Notes under the pieces: model-generated
Told to the model about the DNA's origin: nothing
Databases searched by the model: none
Seen by the model: the letters and a program-made list of their open reading frames with translations, nothing else
Part shown: piece after piece, positions 19,431-29,036 of the stretch
How the letters are laid out: each line of letters opens with the position of its first letter
How positions within the stretch are numbered: the stretch's first letter is position 1
Program-made: the position numbers and the translations under genes
Assembly (NCBI RefSeq): GCF_018100805.1
Contig: NZ_JAGJEA010000005.1
Location: 1-64,000, forward strand
From: Aquimarina sp. MMG016
GTDB lineage: Bacteria > Bacteroidota > Bacteroidia > Flavobacteriales > Flavobacteriaceae
Reading direction: 5' to 3'
Length of the DNA: 64,000 nucleotides

Positions 19431-22400
19431 TTATCGTTTGTTTTGAGGGATATAGTTTTTGTAATTTATGAATCGACCTTCATTAGGCGTATATCTACAT
19501 TCTCTTGAATGCACGTAAACATCTATAAATAGTAAAGGTGTTTCTCCTTCTTTAATAGGCATTCCTTTCTGATCTAAGAGTTCAAAATAACCACCAACAT
19601 AATGAGGGTCATGTTTCTTTCTCTTTTTATTTCGAGCACCAATATCAAATTTCACAAAAGCTCTACCGGTAACATCTAACTCGATGCCTCCGTATGCCCT
19701 CCAAATTCCTTGATCTTTATCCCGCTTGGTAAGTACTGCATTTTTGTTAACTAATATGGCCCAATCTCTACCTCTGTCCTCATTATGGCCTAATGTGACC
19801 CTATATTTTACTTTGGTATTAGGTTTACCTTGTATGATGAACGTGGATTGAACTCCCTGACAATATTCTGTATGTCCATGGTTTATTCCCGGTGTTCCTC
19901 GATAATCAAACCCGGTTTCGTCATTTTGGGTAACTCTTGCGTTGGTAATTCTGGGTACAGTATCGTCATCACAAACGTCACCAACACCATCATCATCATA
20001 ATCCAACTGGGCTGGGTTATAAGTGTATCTACAGTTATCATCGAAAGTACTTACTCCATCACCAAAATCTGGTATACCATCATTATCCGAATCATTATCT
20101 TCGGGATATTCGCCTAATAGCTGTCGTGTGATTACTGCTTCATTCGCAGCGTCAATCAATAGACTATTTCTACCCGTATGAGAACGAGCATCAGAAACTC
20201 TAACACCTTTGTTCTGATCGGGTCCATCCCCATCCACTGGTATTTTAAAATTGAAATGTCCTTCATTGGTAGTAAGGGCATCATAATCCTCAAAGTTATC
20301 CGCTCCCATATCCACATATTGACTATTAGATGCTACTGCTGTAGGAAGTGTATAATTGTAGCCAAACTGAGCTGATGAATATCTATTTAATGCATCTCTA
20401 TTTTCTAACTCAACCCCGTAAGGACTATATTGAGTCACCTGACTAGCAAATGTCCATTTATTAGAAGTATCTTCTGGATCAATCGCTGGTTCCCATTTTT
20501 CGGCAGTTAAATTATAAAATGGAGTGAAGTCTTTAAAATACCCCTCGCGACGTATATTGGTCTTGACTGTCGCTGTATTCAATGTAACTGGAACTCGTTC
20601 CGTTAGATACGCATACGAATTATTCGCTCTCCATTCACCCTTGACATTATATACATATGGATTAAAGAAATAATTTTCGATTGGAGTATCTCTCAAATCA
20701 GCAGAAGATGTCACACTACGCGGTAAAAATGGTAATTCACTATCACATTGACAATTCCAGAAATCATCATAGGTCACAGCACTGGCATTAATCATACGCA
20801 GTCCATTTGTTGCAGCAATAGTAGCAGGTTGACTAAACGTACTGGAATTAAGTTTATTTATATAGTTGTTTTGATCATCTTTTATAGGGTTTTTCATTAA
20901 AGTAACCGATGCCATACTTGCCAACTGCTGGTTTCGATATCCTGATCGTATAATCTTAAAAGAAACTGTATTACCTAACCCTAAGTCAGTTTTCATTTTG
21001 CCTTCAATATCCATGAATTGTACCCCATTACCTGAGCTATTGAATCCGACAACCCATACTCGTTTAGCAGTATCTCCATCAGTCACAAATAATTCATCTC
21101 CAAGAGTTAGGTATCGATTAGCATTAGTCATCGTATAGTATTGTCCAGATTTGCTAAGCTTACCTTGAACTCCCAAGTTCTTAGATGCTTGTGCCATATT
21201 ATCATAGGACCAATAAGCTGGGAAATTAAAATTGAAGTACTCATCATCATACTCGTTGATCGTACGAGTTAATAGTATTTCTCCAGTTTGTGCATCCCAA
21301 GCTTCGTTAATCGTACTTACTTGTGAACCAACATCAATTGCTATCTTTTCTTTTAATAACGCTGTTGTATGAATTACTTTAGTGGTAATCGCAGAATGTG
21401 CAACATTTTCTACTTGAGATCTCGAAGGAAAGGAATTAGGGACAATAACAGGAATAAACCCTAGAAAAAAAGCAACAACATTTCCTTTATATCCTGTAGT
21501 ATTCGCTTTGTTATAACTTTCTCTAAAATCTGTTACTACATCATAATCCACTCCTATTTGCCTATCATTTTTTACGGTTCCATCCGGATAAATTACAGAT
21601 ACTCTATTGTTTAATACCGTTTCATCATCACTTGCAGTACTGTACTTATAGGTAACCGAAGAAATAGGTTCTGTAGCGCCTTCAGAAAATACCTCTTGAG
21701 AACGGGATTTTCCATTCATATCATTCGTATGAATAACAAACCCTTGGGATAAAGCAAACTCATTTCTTACTTTAACTTTTAGTCCTATCAGTCCTTTTAG
21801 CATATTTTTCAAAAACTGATTCTGATCAGAAGCAAAATTATTATCGTTGAGCTTTGTATAGTCTACTTTTGTTGGAAAATCTTTGGAAGTAAAGAATTGA
21901 TGAACTACTTTTCCTGTAGCATGTTTCGTGATATTATCCCGATCTAAGTTCTTGACAGTAACTTGGCTATAGGTCACTGTTGCAGAAGGGAAAAACTCAG
22001 CCCCAAATGGTTTTTCAATATAGCTTACTTCTCTTGGGGCGATTAATCGTTCTCCTTTGTTATAAAAAGGTTGTACCAATGGATTTTCCTTACTTTGATT
22101 GGGCTCATAGGTTGCTACTCCACTAGAACTTCCGTCTTTTAATGTATAGTCATAGGTCTGACCATAGGCTTTGGTATATTCTGCTTCCTCTTTGTTGAGC
22201 ATTTGGTTCCATTGGTCTTTCAATACAAGCTTATTTACCCTTGCACCTCCACCAAGCTTACTAGCGGTAGGATTTGATAAACGAATCCATGATTTTTCCG
22301 GTATGAATCGCTGTGAACATAGGTATTCATAACCTCTTAATTTTAAATTAGGCCCTTTAAAAATATCTTTAACGGCATTAAAACTTCCTATTACTTTTTT

Positions 22401-25400
22401 TGCAATGGATTCTATATTCTCAGTTTTGTAATCTGTATTCAGACCATATACTTTTCCATTCATGTATTTCCTTCCAAAGTATAATCCAGCCTTTGTGATA
22501 GGGTTTGTTTTCTCTATTCTTCCTAAAGCTCCTCCTTCCACATCGGTCATCTTCATAGGAATAGCAGCATACATCTCTTGATTAGCCTTAAATACTTTTA
22601 CATTTCCATCCCTTTCAAAATAACCGGTTACATAATCATATTCATTACTGGAAGTACTTACTGCACCTTCTTTGGTCATGTTCAATAGAAAACGAAAGTA
22701 TATTGGTTTATCGGTCTGTTCTTTTAAATATTTTTTATTAAAATAAAAATTACCATCTGTTTCAGCTGGTAGTTTGACATATAAATACTTAGGATCTTTG
22801 TTCAGGACAAAAGGTTGATATAAAGAAGTATTAAATAAATCTTCCGGACCATTGCCTGAACCCAAACCTTCTCCTTTTCCTACTCCTACTACTTTAAACA
22901 TTTGCATAGCAGACTTATCCTGTACATATTGATAATCATCACTTTCTTGTGTAATTTCCATACGCCCACCTGATGGCATATCAATAGAGGTTAAAGACCA
23001 AGCTGTAGCATATTCATCCTGAGTATTCCGATCTCGTTGTTGTACATATGGAAACTCTGGAGCTGTAATAGGGTCTAATGTATTACACCCTCCAGTATTA
23101 GGTTTGTAATTGCCCCAGATATCATAGGATTTTAAATTATAATCTGGATTGAACCCTTCATAATTAAATTTATAGGGAGTATATTTCCCCATTTTAGACC
23201 CTCTATATGTAAAATAAACTGACGCTAAGGTTAATTTACCTCCTTCATTATTTTCATCTACACGTGCCAGATTATTTTTGATGCCTTTACATAGCTTATA
23301 ATTATAGTCAAAATGCACCGTTTTAATAGCTGTAAGTTCTTGTTGAGTAGGATCATTTGACAAATCATCATCCTCTAAAACCTCTTGATATTTTACATAT
23401 TCCGGCTTAGAATAAAGGGCAATACTATCTATTTTTTTCATCTTACCCGAAGATGTAATATCACCACCTCCGTTTTCTCCAGCCACACCTCTTCCATCTT
23501 TTCTATCGGATAAATAAAACAAAGCAACATGAGTCTTTGTAGTAATTTTTTTAAGATATTTGATTTCTTTTTCTCCGTAAACATAACTCCCTTTCTGATC
23601 GTTTGGCAAGGAATTAAAACCTACATTATAAGAAGCTTCATTTTCGCCAAAGGGAACTCTCCATTTATAAATATCTTCAATTTTGGTATAGTCAAATTCG
23701 GTATACCCACCTAAATCATCGTCTGTAGGACCATCCCCCGTAAGATCCTCATAATCTGTCGATAAAACAGAAGATAACAGGTAGGTATGTGCGTACTCGG
23801 GAGTCTTCACCTTATTATAAAAATGATCTATTCCGCTTTCATTAGAAGAGGTATTCTCTCCCGAATTATAGGTTACAATACCTGTTGCACAATCGAAATC
23901 TGTACTATTTGTAGCAAATGTTACTTCTTGTTTATCCAGATTATAAGCGGTCTCACCAAAAACATATGTAGCCCCATCCGATTTAAGTACTCTGATTTCT
24001 CCAGTATGATGAGGTTTTGCTTTAGAATTTATTCTTTGTTCATAGTAATCTTTTTTGTAAAAATGCTTAAGATCTTCTGCACTTATTTTTTGTACTGTTT
24101 GGTTACGACGCTTTCGATGTGTTCTTTGAAACTTACTATTAAAATCTAATCTAGAGTAATTTACCTCGCCATTAACATATTGTTTTTTTACAAAAGCATT
24201 TTCAGCCGATTTATTAAAACTTTTGTCACTGCCACTTATTCCAAGTGTTATCGGTGCATACCCCCCTAAATCATCAAATAACTCTTGATCCTGATCTACC
24301 CCAGGTTCTCCTATGTATTTAAAAAACACAGGTTCATAGTCAATTGATTTGCCCGCTTCTTGTATATCTTCTCTTTCTTGTTTAAAATAGTTAAGTGCTT
24401 TGGTATCCCATACTCCGGTTCTGGTCTCTGTAGGCGCCTTTGTAAAATTTACTCCGGCATGAAACGAAGAAGCTGCTTCTACTTCTACACCTAGTGAAAA
24501 ACTCTTACTTTCGTCTTGAACCAGTGGGTCATTAATCTGTCCTACCTGACTTCTATAGGGACGAAACATTCCGGCAATTCCCTGCCCATTTACGGAGTAT
24601 AAATCATATGTATAGCTTGTTGTAGGTAGTGCTAAAAGAGATTTACTGATTTCCTGATCGTTTTCACGATTGTAATCCAATACGTCATTAGTTCCCGCGT
24701 GTCCGGTAAATTCATATCCATAAGCCTTTTCTACCTTATATGGGTCTTTTAGTTTTTGAACTGCCCCCATAGCAGATATCTCAATCTCTCCATCTAATCC
24801 CCAAACTGAAGGCCCTAAAGACAAGGATACGGTACCTGAGTAATTAGATAGAGAGTTTCTCTTTCTGGGGGTTAAGGTTGGTTTTTGAAAAGACACGGAT
24901 CCATAACCTCCTAATCCAAAATATGAATTAACATTTAGGCTTCCCATAGCAGTTTGCTGTTCTCCTATCTTAAATTCACTGGATTTTAAACTACTCGACA
25001 TATTAAAGTCCATTAGCCCTCGATTCGAATTATAAGAGATCCCGGCTTCTATATTTCCGTTTATCGCTATTCCTTCTATTTCTCCTAATTTACCTCCTGC
25101 CGAAACATTAGGGTTGACACTTACTCCGTCAGTAACTGAATTCTCCACACTTACCCCGGCTTTAACCGCATCCCCTAAACTAAATGTCAACCCGGCAGAT
25201 GGTGTAAAAGACAATCCGCTATAATTATTGTATCTCAAGTTTACTCCTAGCTTAAACTTCAATCCATTACCATCTGAATCACCACCAGAACTACTTCCTG
25301 AGTCTTTAGAAGTACCTTCACCTAAACCATCAGGTTTTTCAATACCAAATATTTGCGGATCCAATTCTGCTTTTAGCCCAACCGTAACATTGTTTCGCAA

Positions 25401-25778
25401 TTTATTTTCATAGATCATCTCATCTCCTTTGAAATCATCTGGGATACCACGAACCTGTCGGTTAATTTGTCCAACATTAAGGTTCCATCCTAATCCTACC
25501 CAAGAAGCTTCCTGATCCATGGTAATCCCAGAATCATACGCTAGGTTTAATGGATATCCCCCAACATCCATAATAGGAATGTTATAGTTAAAATTACCTG
25601 ATGACAGATTTATCATATCAGATGTGCCAACTGGAGTAAAAGAGTTAAATTCAGGTTGTGATGGCCCGCTAGTTAATGCATACAACTGTAATGGTTGTAA
25701 GGTTTGAATAATAAGTTGAATAGCTAAATAACAAGCTATCACCTTCGATAATTCACTAGTTCGAATACTTTGATTCAT
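19431..25778 (-). CDS. RHS-family shell front-half protein with TSP3 motif
   Basis: The protein has 2115 residues. It begins with a hydrophobic segment near residues 12-33 (VIACYLAIQLIIQTLQPLQL), probably a signal or anchor. Next comes the conserved front of Bacteroidota RHS proteins: NSFTPVGTSDMINLSSG, YNIPIMDVGGYPLNLAYDSG and EASWVGLGWNLNVGQINRQV at about residues 45-110. A glycine/serine-rich barrel-like region at 150-330 precedes a long beta-rich body. Near residues 1889-1938 is a thrombospondin type 3 calcium-binding stretch (DNDSDNDGIPDFGDG, DYDDDGVGDVCDDD). The C-terminus is a Lys/Arg-rich beta domain of about 150 residues that I do not recognise. It is first in the operon, preceded by an ECF-type promoter box and 25 bp ahead of the LRR-Ig gene. 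In many relatives the front half and YD core are in one chain; here they are divided over at least three genes. Confidence 0.9.
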   Translation of the reverse strand: MNQSIRTSELSKVIACYLAIQLIIQTLQPLQLYALTSGPSQPEFNSFTPVGTSDMINLSSGNFNYNIPIMDVGGYPLNLAYDSGITMDQEASWVGLGWNLNVGQINRQVRGIPDDFKGDEMIYENKLRNNVTVGLKAELDPQIFGIEKPDGLGEGTSKDSGSSSGGDSDGNGLKFKLGVNLRYNNYSGLSFTPSAGLTFSLGDAVKAGVSVENSVTDGVSVNPNVSAGGKLGEIEGIAINGNIEAGISYNSNRGLMDFNMSSSLKSSEFKIGEQQTAMGSLNVNSYFGLGGYGSVSFQKPTLTPRKRNSLSNYSGTVSLSLGPSVWGLDGEIEISAMGAVQKLKDPYKVEKAYGYEFTGHAGTNDVLDYNRENDQEISKSLLALPTTSYTYDLYSVNGQGIAGMFRPYRSQVGQINDPLVQDESKSFSLGVEVEAASSFHAGVNFTKAPTETRTGVWDTKALNYFKQEREDIQEAGKSIDYEPVFFKYIGEPGVDQDQELFDDLGGYAPITLGISGSDKSFNKSAENAFVKKQYVNGEVNYSRLDFNSKFQRTHRKRRNQTVQKISAEDLKHFYKKDYYEQRINSKAKPHHTGEIRVLKSDGATYVFGETAYNLDKQEVTFATNSTDFDCATGIVTYNSGENTSSNESGIDHFYNKVKTPEYAHTYLLSSVLSTDYEDLTGDGPTDDDLGGYTEFDYTKIEDIYKWRVPFGENEASYNVGFNSLPNDQKGSYVYGEKEIKYLKKITTKTHVALFYLSDRKDGRGVAGENGGGDITSSGKMKKIDSIALYSKPEYVKYQEVLEDDDLSNDPTQQELTAIKTVHFDYNYKLCKGIKNNLARVDENNEGGKLTLASVYFTYRGSKMGKYTPYKFNYEGFNPDYNLKSYDIWGNYKPNTGGCNTLDPITAPEFPYVQQRDRNTQDEYATAWSLTSIDMPSGGRMEITQESDDYQYVQDKSAMQMFKVVGVGKGEGLGSGNGPEDLFNTSLYQPFVLNKDPKYLYVKLPAETDGNFYFNKKYLKEQTDKPIYFRFLLNMTKEGAVSTSSNEYDYVTGYFERDGNVKVFKANQEMYAAIPMKMTDVEGGALGRIEKTNPITKAGLYFGRKYMNGKVYGLNTDYKTENIESIAKKVIGSFNAVKDIFKGPNLKLRGYEYLCSQRFIPEKSWIRLSNPTASKLGGGARVNKLVLKDQWNQMLNKEEAEYTKAYGQTYDYTLKDGSSSGVATYEPNQSKENPLVQPFYNKGERLIAPREVSYIEKPFGAEFFPSATVTYSQVTVKNLDRDNITKHATGKVVHQFFTSKDFPTKVDYTKLNDNNFASDQNQFLKNMLKGLIGLKVKVRNEFALSQGFVIHTNDMNGKSRSQEVFSEGATEPISSVTYKYSTASDDETVLNNRVSVIYPDGTVKNDRQIGVDYDVVTDFRESYNKANTTGYKGNVVAFFLGFIPVIVPNSFPSRSQVENVAHSAITTKVIHTTALLKEKIAIDVGSQVSTINEAWDAQTGEILLTRTINEYDDEYFNFNFPAYWSYDNMAQASKNLGVQGKLSKSGQYYTMTNANRYLTLGDELFVTDGDTAKRVWVVGFNSSGNGVQFMDIEGKMKTDLGLGNTVSFKIIRSGYRNQQLASMASVTLMKNPIKDDQNNYINKLNSSTFSQPATIAATNGLRMINASAVTYDDFWNCQCDSELPFLPRSVTSSADLRDTPIENYFFNPYVYNVKGEWRANNSYAYLTERVPVTLNTATVKTNIRREGYFKDFTPFYNLTAEKWEPAIDPEDTSNKWTFASQVTQYSPYGVELENRDALNRYSSAQFGYNYTLPTAVASNSQYVDMGADNFEDYDALTTNEGHFNFKIPVDGDGPDQNKGVRVSDARSHTGRNSLLIDAANEAVITRQLLGEYPEDNDSDNDGIPDFGDGVSTFDDNCRYTYNPAQLDYDDDGVGDVCDDDTVPRITNARVTQNDETGFDYRGTPGINHGHTEYCQGVQSTFIIQGKPNTKVKYRVTLGHNEDRGRDWAILVNKNAVLTKRDKDQGIWRAYGGIELDVTGRAFVKFDIGARNKKRKKHDPHYVGGYFELLDQKGMPIKEGETPLLFIDVYVHSRECRYTPNEGRFINYKNYIPQNKR

Positions 25779-25814
25779 TGCTTCGCTTTACGTTTTTTTG
25801 ATTTATGAGTGCAC

Positions 25815-25842
25815 TTAATGTATCAGCGAAGAAAAATGTTAC
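25815..25842 (-). promoter_or_regulatory. ECF-type promoter box, RHS operon
   Basis: On the minus strand GTAACA (25842-25837) is followed by exactly 14 nt and then TACATTAA (25822-25815). The ATG of the first operon gene is at 25778, so a start point about 6-7 nt past the TACATT would give a leader of roughly 30 nt. The same 14 fixed bases with the same spacing occur at 29009-29036 and 32292-32319. Confidence 0.65.
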
Positions 25843-25912
25843 CCCTTTTTTCGAAAAAAATTAAAAAAAGTTATTTTGCATATCTGTACCCTTGCTATTT
25901 CAAAGCATGCAG

Positions 25913-25928
25913 CCCATACTAGTATGGG
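25913..25928. promoter_or_regulatory. Perfect 16-bp palindrome, operator candidate
   Basis: CCCATACTAGTATGGG reads the same on both strands. It lies about 70 bp upstream of the GTAACA element of the RHS operon, a position that would suit an activator or repressor dimer. A smaller palindrome GCATGC sits at 25905-25910. No binding protein can be named. Confidence 0.4.
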
Positions 25929-26068
25929 ATTGACACCTTCAAGAAGTGGCTAGAGGTATTACCGAAGTACCTATAGGGGTTACCATAAGGGTTTGTCTTG
26001 TCCTGAAATAGTTAAAGCCCCTACCGAAAGGGGTAAAAGTAGTTGTAAAAGAGGGAATTATATAAAAC

Positions 26069-26106
26069 AAAAAGCCTAAATTCTTATCAAAGAATTCAGG
26101 CTTTTT
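26069..26106 (-). terminator. Intrinsic terminator of LRR protein gene
   Basis: The minus-strand transcript can form a 17-bp stem (26106-26090 with 26085-26069) around a 4-nt loop, with one G-U pair and an A-run/U-run at the base. It starts 21 nt after the stop codon of the gene ending at 26128. Confidence 0.85.
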
Positions 26107-26127
26107 GATAATTATTCTTTTAAAATT

Positions 26128-28719
26128 TTATCTGACCATAAATTTTAAAGTTATTGGTTCTTTTCTAATTTCTTGTATCATGATCAAATACATTCCTGAT
26201 TTCAATGGTTTATCAAACTGTATAAGATGATTTTGGGATACATTAGATATGCTAGATTCCCTAATTAATTTACCTGTAACATCGTATACTGTATAAGAAA
26301 AACTATTCTGTATTCCGGAAAGGTTTATCTGATTACCATTAGAAACTGTTGGGTATAAAATGATATTGTTTTGAGACTCTATATTGATATCTGTATTAGA
26401 ACCAATTCCTGATTTTAACGTACTACTACTTTCTCTTTTTCTTTGCTTAAATCTACTCTGATTGGTCTCACGACATCTAACACCTCCCGAATCTCTGATT
26501 ACCGTATACCTGTCATCTGAATTTGGTCTTGTTTTAGCCTGGTTTATAACCCCTTTACATATTAAGTAATGAAGTATGAAATAATCATAATTTCTATCTC
26601 CTACTTTAAATAATAAAGGGTTTCCATCTAACACAAATCCATCTTCATAATTAGTTACTTTTTTTAGATTATGTGTAAGTCCTCCTAGATATTCTAAAGC
26701 TGTATTGTTCATAATATGAACGCTTTCTACTTGTTTTAAAGTTTTTAATGCATCTAGATTGGTTATATCACCAGGTATTTCTTCTTTTATAATCAGTCTA
26801 CCATTAATAATATTGTAATTAAAAGCATCAACTTCTTCTTGTGACTTAAGAATTACATCGTTATTCTCAATAATATTACAAGAATCAACCATCTCTTTTG
26901 CAGAAGGAAATAAAGGACCGTTATTAGAAATTCGATCTAAGCTTATAGGAAATGTTAATCCACCAATATAACTGGGTTCTATAAGTTTTGATATTCCACA
27001 GGCATTTTCTAATCCGGTATTATCTTTAATTCTAAACCCATCCTGGATTGCTTGTATGCCAGAGAGTCCATCCAACGTTTTTAAGGAAGGGTTAGCCGTA
27101 ATGATTACATTCCCAGGAACCAAGCCTATCCCCGAAAGTGCATCGATATTAATAAGGTTTTGGTTATTATTAATATGAATATCACAATACCTAAAAAGAT
27201 CGAGGCCAATAGAATTTAAACCATCCAGATTAACTAGGCTTTGATTATTGCTAATATATAGATGCCCACTAATGACCTTAAGAGCTGAAAAACCTTCCAA
27301 ACTTACTAAAGAAGGATTGTCTACTATGGTAAGTCTACTACCAATTGCTGTTAGGTTTTCTAAATTACCTATACCGATAAGATTACTATTATTCTGTATG
27401 ACAAGCCTTTTTCTCAAAGCACTTAGATTAGATAACCCTCCTAAATCAGTTAAAGCTGAATTGTTAAGTACAGATAGGTTTCCGGTCACCGTCGTAAGAT
27501 TTGATAAGCCATTTAGGTTTTTGATCTCACCTGTCGATGATTCCTCAATCGTAAGATTACCATTAATTTTACAGTAGTTAAAATTATCAATATCAGACTG
27601 AGTGCTAAGCGTTAAATTACTATTAAGAATTCTACAATTATTACAAGTATCGATAATCTTCTCAACAGTGCTTGTGTTTTCAGAATTATCCTCAATTGCA
27701 ATAAATCCTTTTATAATGGCATTTGGGTCTTCTAACAATTGAATAATCCCACATGCACTTTCTAAGTTTGAGTTATTTTTTATTTCCAGATTATCAATTA
27801 CGCTATTTATATTAGATAAAGGATCCAAGTTTTTAAGCCTTTGATTATTTATAAATCTAACACTCACATTAATACTTGTTATATTCTCTAATCCTTCAAT
27901 ATTTTCTAAATAAGGATTATCCACAAAATCTAACGTTACAAAGTTACCACTGAGCGCAGCAGATATTCCTTTTACATTATTAAGGTAATTATTTTTTTGG
28001 ATATATAATCCACCTCTAATCTCTGTTAATCCCGATAAATCATCTAGATTATTTAGGTAGGTTTTTCTAATTACTAAACTACGAACACTCGTTACTCCTG
28101 CAAGAGGTCTTAGGTTATATAACCTATTATTGATTATTCTTAAATGACCTCCTACATACGTTAGCTTACTAAGACCATTCAGATTGGTCATATTAAGGTT
28201 CGCTGTAACCGAAAGATACTCTCCAGTTCTTTCTAGGTTTGTAAAACCGTCTAAACTTTTAAGTCCTGTATTCCAGTGGATACTTAATCCTCCGTGCAAT
28301 GTTTTCAGCTTATTGAAGGCTTTAAGTGAAGTAATCTTATGATTATTATGGATTCTTAGGTTTCCTATAACTCTTTGTACATTAGATAATCCTGAAATAT
28401 CATTCAGATCAGCATTACCCATAATTTCTAATGATCCATTAATTGTAACAACTCCGGAGAGTCCATATAGACTCTCAAGCTTTTTATTACTATTAATATA
28501 TAAACCTCCGCCAAGTTTTTGTAAGGTTTCTAATGGAGAAAGATCAGTTATACTGCCTGCTACACCTTCCTGAATAATTAAATCTCCAGTAATCTCAGTG
28601 TAACTGAAATCATTTATTTTTTCTTGTGATGTAAGGGTTAGGTTTCCAGAGTGAACTTTCTGAGCTAATAAAACATTACTGCTTATTAGCATGATAATTG
28701 CTAAAAATAACTTCTTCAT
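26128..28719 (-). CDS. Secreted L-domain LRR protein with T9SS sorting domain
   Basis: The protein has 863 residues, with a signal peptide MKKLFLAIIMLISSNVLLAQ. Three blocks follow, each opening with a strand pair of the type LTLTSQEKINDFSYTEITGD (near residues 28, 365 and 620). The first two continue with receptor-L-domain-like LRRs in which GL.NL..V.GNLxIxNNxxL recurs about every 23-25 residues. The last 75 residues (LYPTVSNGNQINLSG ... YTVYDVTGKLIRES ... LKFMVR) are a type A T9SS sorting domain, so the protein is probably secreted and anchored at the cell surface. It stands alone on the minus strand behind a strong terminator. An exact ECF-type promoter box lies 290 bp upstream. It probably binds other proteins or glycans; the ligand is unknown. 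Confidence 0.9.
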   Translation of the reverse strand: MKKLFLAIIMLISSNVLLAQKVHSGNLTLTSQEKINDFSYTEITGDLIIQEGVAGSITDLSPLETLQKLGGGLYINSNKKLESLYGLSGVVTINGSLEIMGNADLNDISGLSNVQRVIGNLRIHNNHKITSLKAFNKLKTLHGGLSIHWNTGLKSLDGFTNLERTGEYLSVTANLNMTNLNGLSKLTYVGGHLRIINNRLYNLRPLAGVTSVRSLVIRKTYLNNLDDLSGLTEIRGGLYIQKNNYLNNVKGISAALSGNFVTLDFVDNPYLENIEGLENITSINVSVRFINNQRLKNLDPLSNINSVIDNLEIKNNSNLESACGIIQLLEDPNAIIKGFIAIEDNSENTSTVEKIIDTCNNCRILNSNLTLSTQSDIDNFNYCKINGNLTIEESSTGEIKNLNGLSNLTTVTGNLSVLNNSALTDLGGLSNLSALRKRLVIQNNSNLIGIGNLENLTAIGSRLTIVDNPSLVSLEGFSALKVISGHLYISNNQSLVNLDGLNSIGLDLFRYCDIHINNNQNLINIDALSGIGLVPGNVIITANPSLKTLDGLSGIQAIQDGFRIKDNTGLENACGISKLIEPSYIGGLTFPISLDRISNNGPLFPSAKEMVDSCNIIENNDVILKSQEEVDAFNYNIINGRLIIKEEIPGDITNLDALKTLKQVESVHIMNNTALEYLGGLTHNLKKVTNYEDGFVLDGNPLLFKVGDRNYDYFILHYLICKGVINQAKTRPNSDDRYTVIRDSGGVRCRETNQSRFKQRKRESSSTLKSGIGSNTDINIESQNNIILYPTVSNGNQINLSGIQNSFSYTVYDVTGKLIRESSISNVSQNHLIQFDKPLKSGMYLIMIQEIRKEPITLKFMVR

Positions 28720-29008
28720 TACTTTTTTGTTTTCAAATTTATTTGGGGCCTATTGTATTCCATATGAAAAGTATAATCACTTCTCATATTATTTTTCCGT
28801 TTGCAAAAAAAATAAATTAAATAATACCCGACTTGTCAAAAACTTATTTTTCGACATATGGCCCTATTTACTGGGTGTAATACTAATAACTAATTATATA
28901 TACTTAATAATAAACCAATTAAACACGGCTACTTTTTCCCTTTATAAACATGTTTTATCGTTCAATTTTATGATACTTTAAAAAATTGATATTATTAATA
29001 ATACAAGC
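28720..29008 (-). other. Long AT-rich leader before LRR gene
   Basis: If transcription starts at the box at 29009-29036, the LRR mRNA has a leader of about 285 nt here. I see no conserved protein and no strong hairpin. A sigma-A-like TTGACA at about 28835 followed by AT-rich DNA may be a second, nearer promoter. The plus-strand frame in this stretch is low complexity and crosses the gene start. Confidence 0.45.
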
Positions 29009-29036
29009 TTAATGTATTAAAGGGTATAAATGTTAC
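29009..29036 (-). promoter_or_regulatory. ECF-type promoter box upstream of LRR gene
   Basis: On the minus strand GTAACA (29036-29031) overlaps the stop codon of the CHAT gene. TACATTAA (29016-29009) follows after exactly 14 nt. It points toward the LRR gene at 28719. The match to the boxes before the sigma gene and the RHS operon is exact at all 14 fixed positions. Confidence 0.6.

Larger units (their letters stand above)
25779..26127. other. Intergenic region upstream of RHS operon
   Basis: This 349-bp gap has no credible gene. It holds the ECF-type promoter box (25815-25842), long A/T tracts (25850-25872), a 16-bp perfect palindrome (25913-25928), several C4/G4 runs that could pair locally (for example CCCC/GGGG near 26009-26026), and the terminator of the preceding LRR gene (26069-26106). 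Confidence 0.7.

Noticed and set aside
28691..28981. 96-codon plus-strand frame between the LRR and CHAT genes
   Set aside because: Low-complexity, overlaps the LRR gene start on the other strand and has no promoter or family signature.
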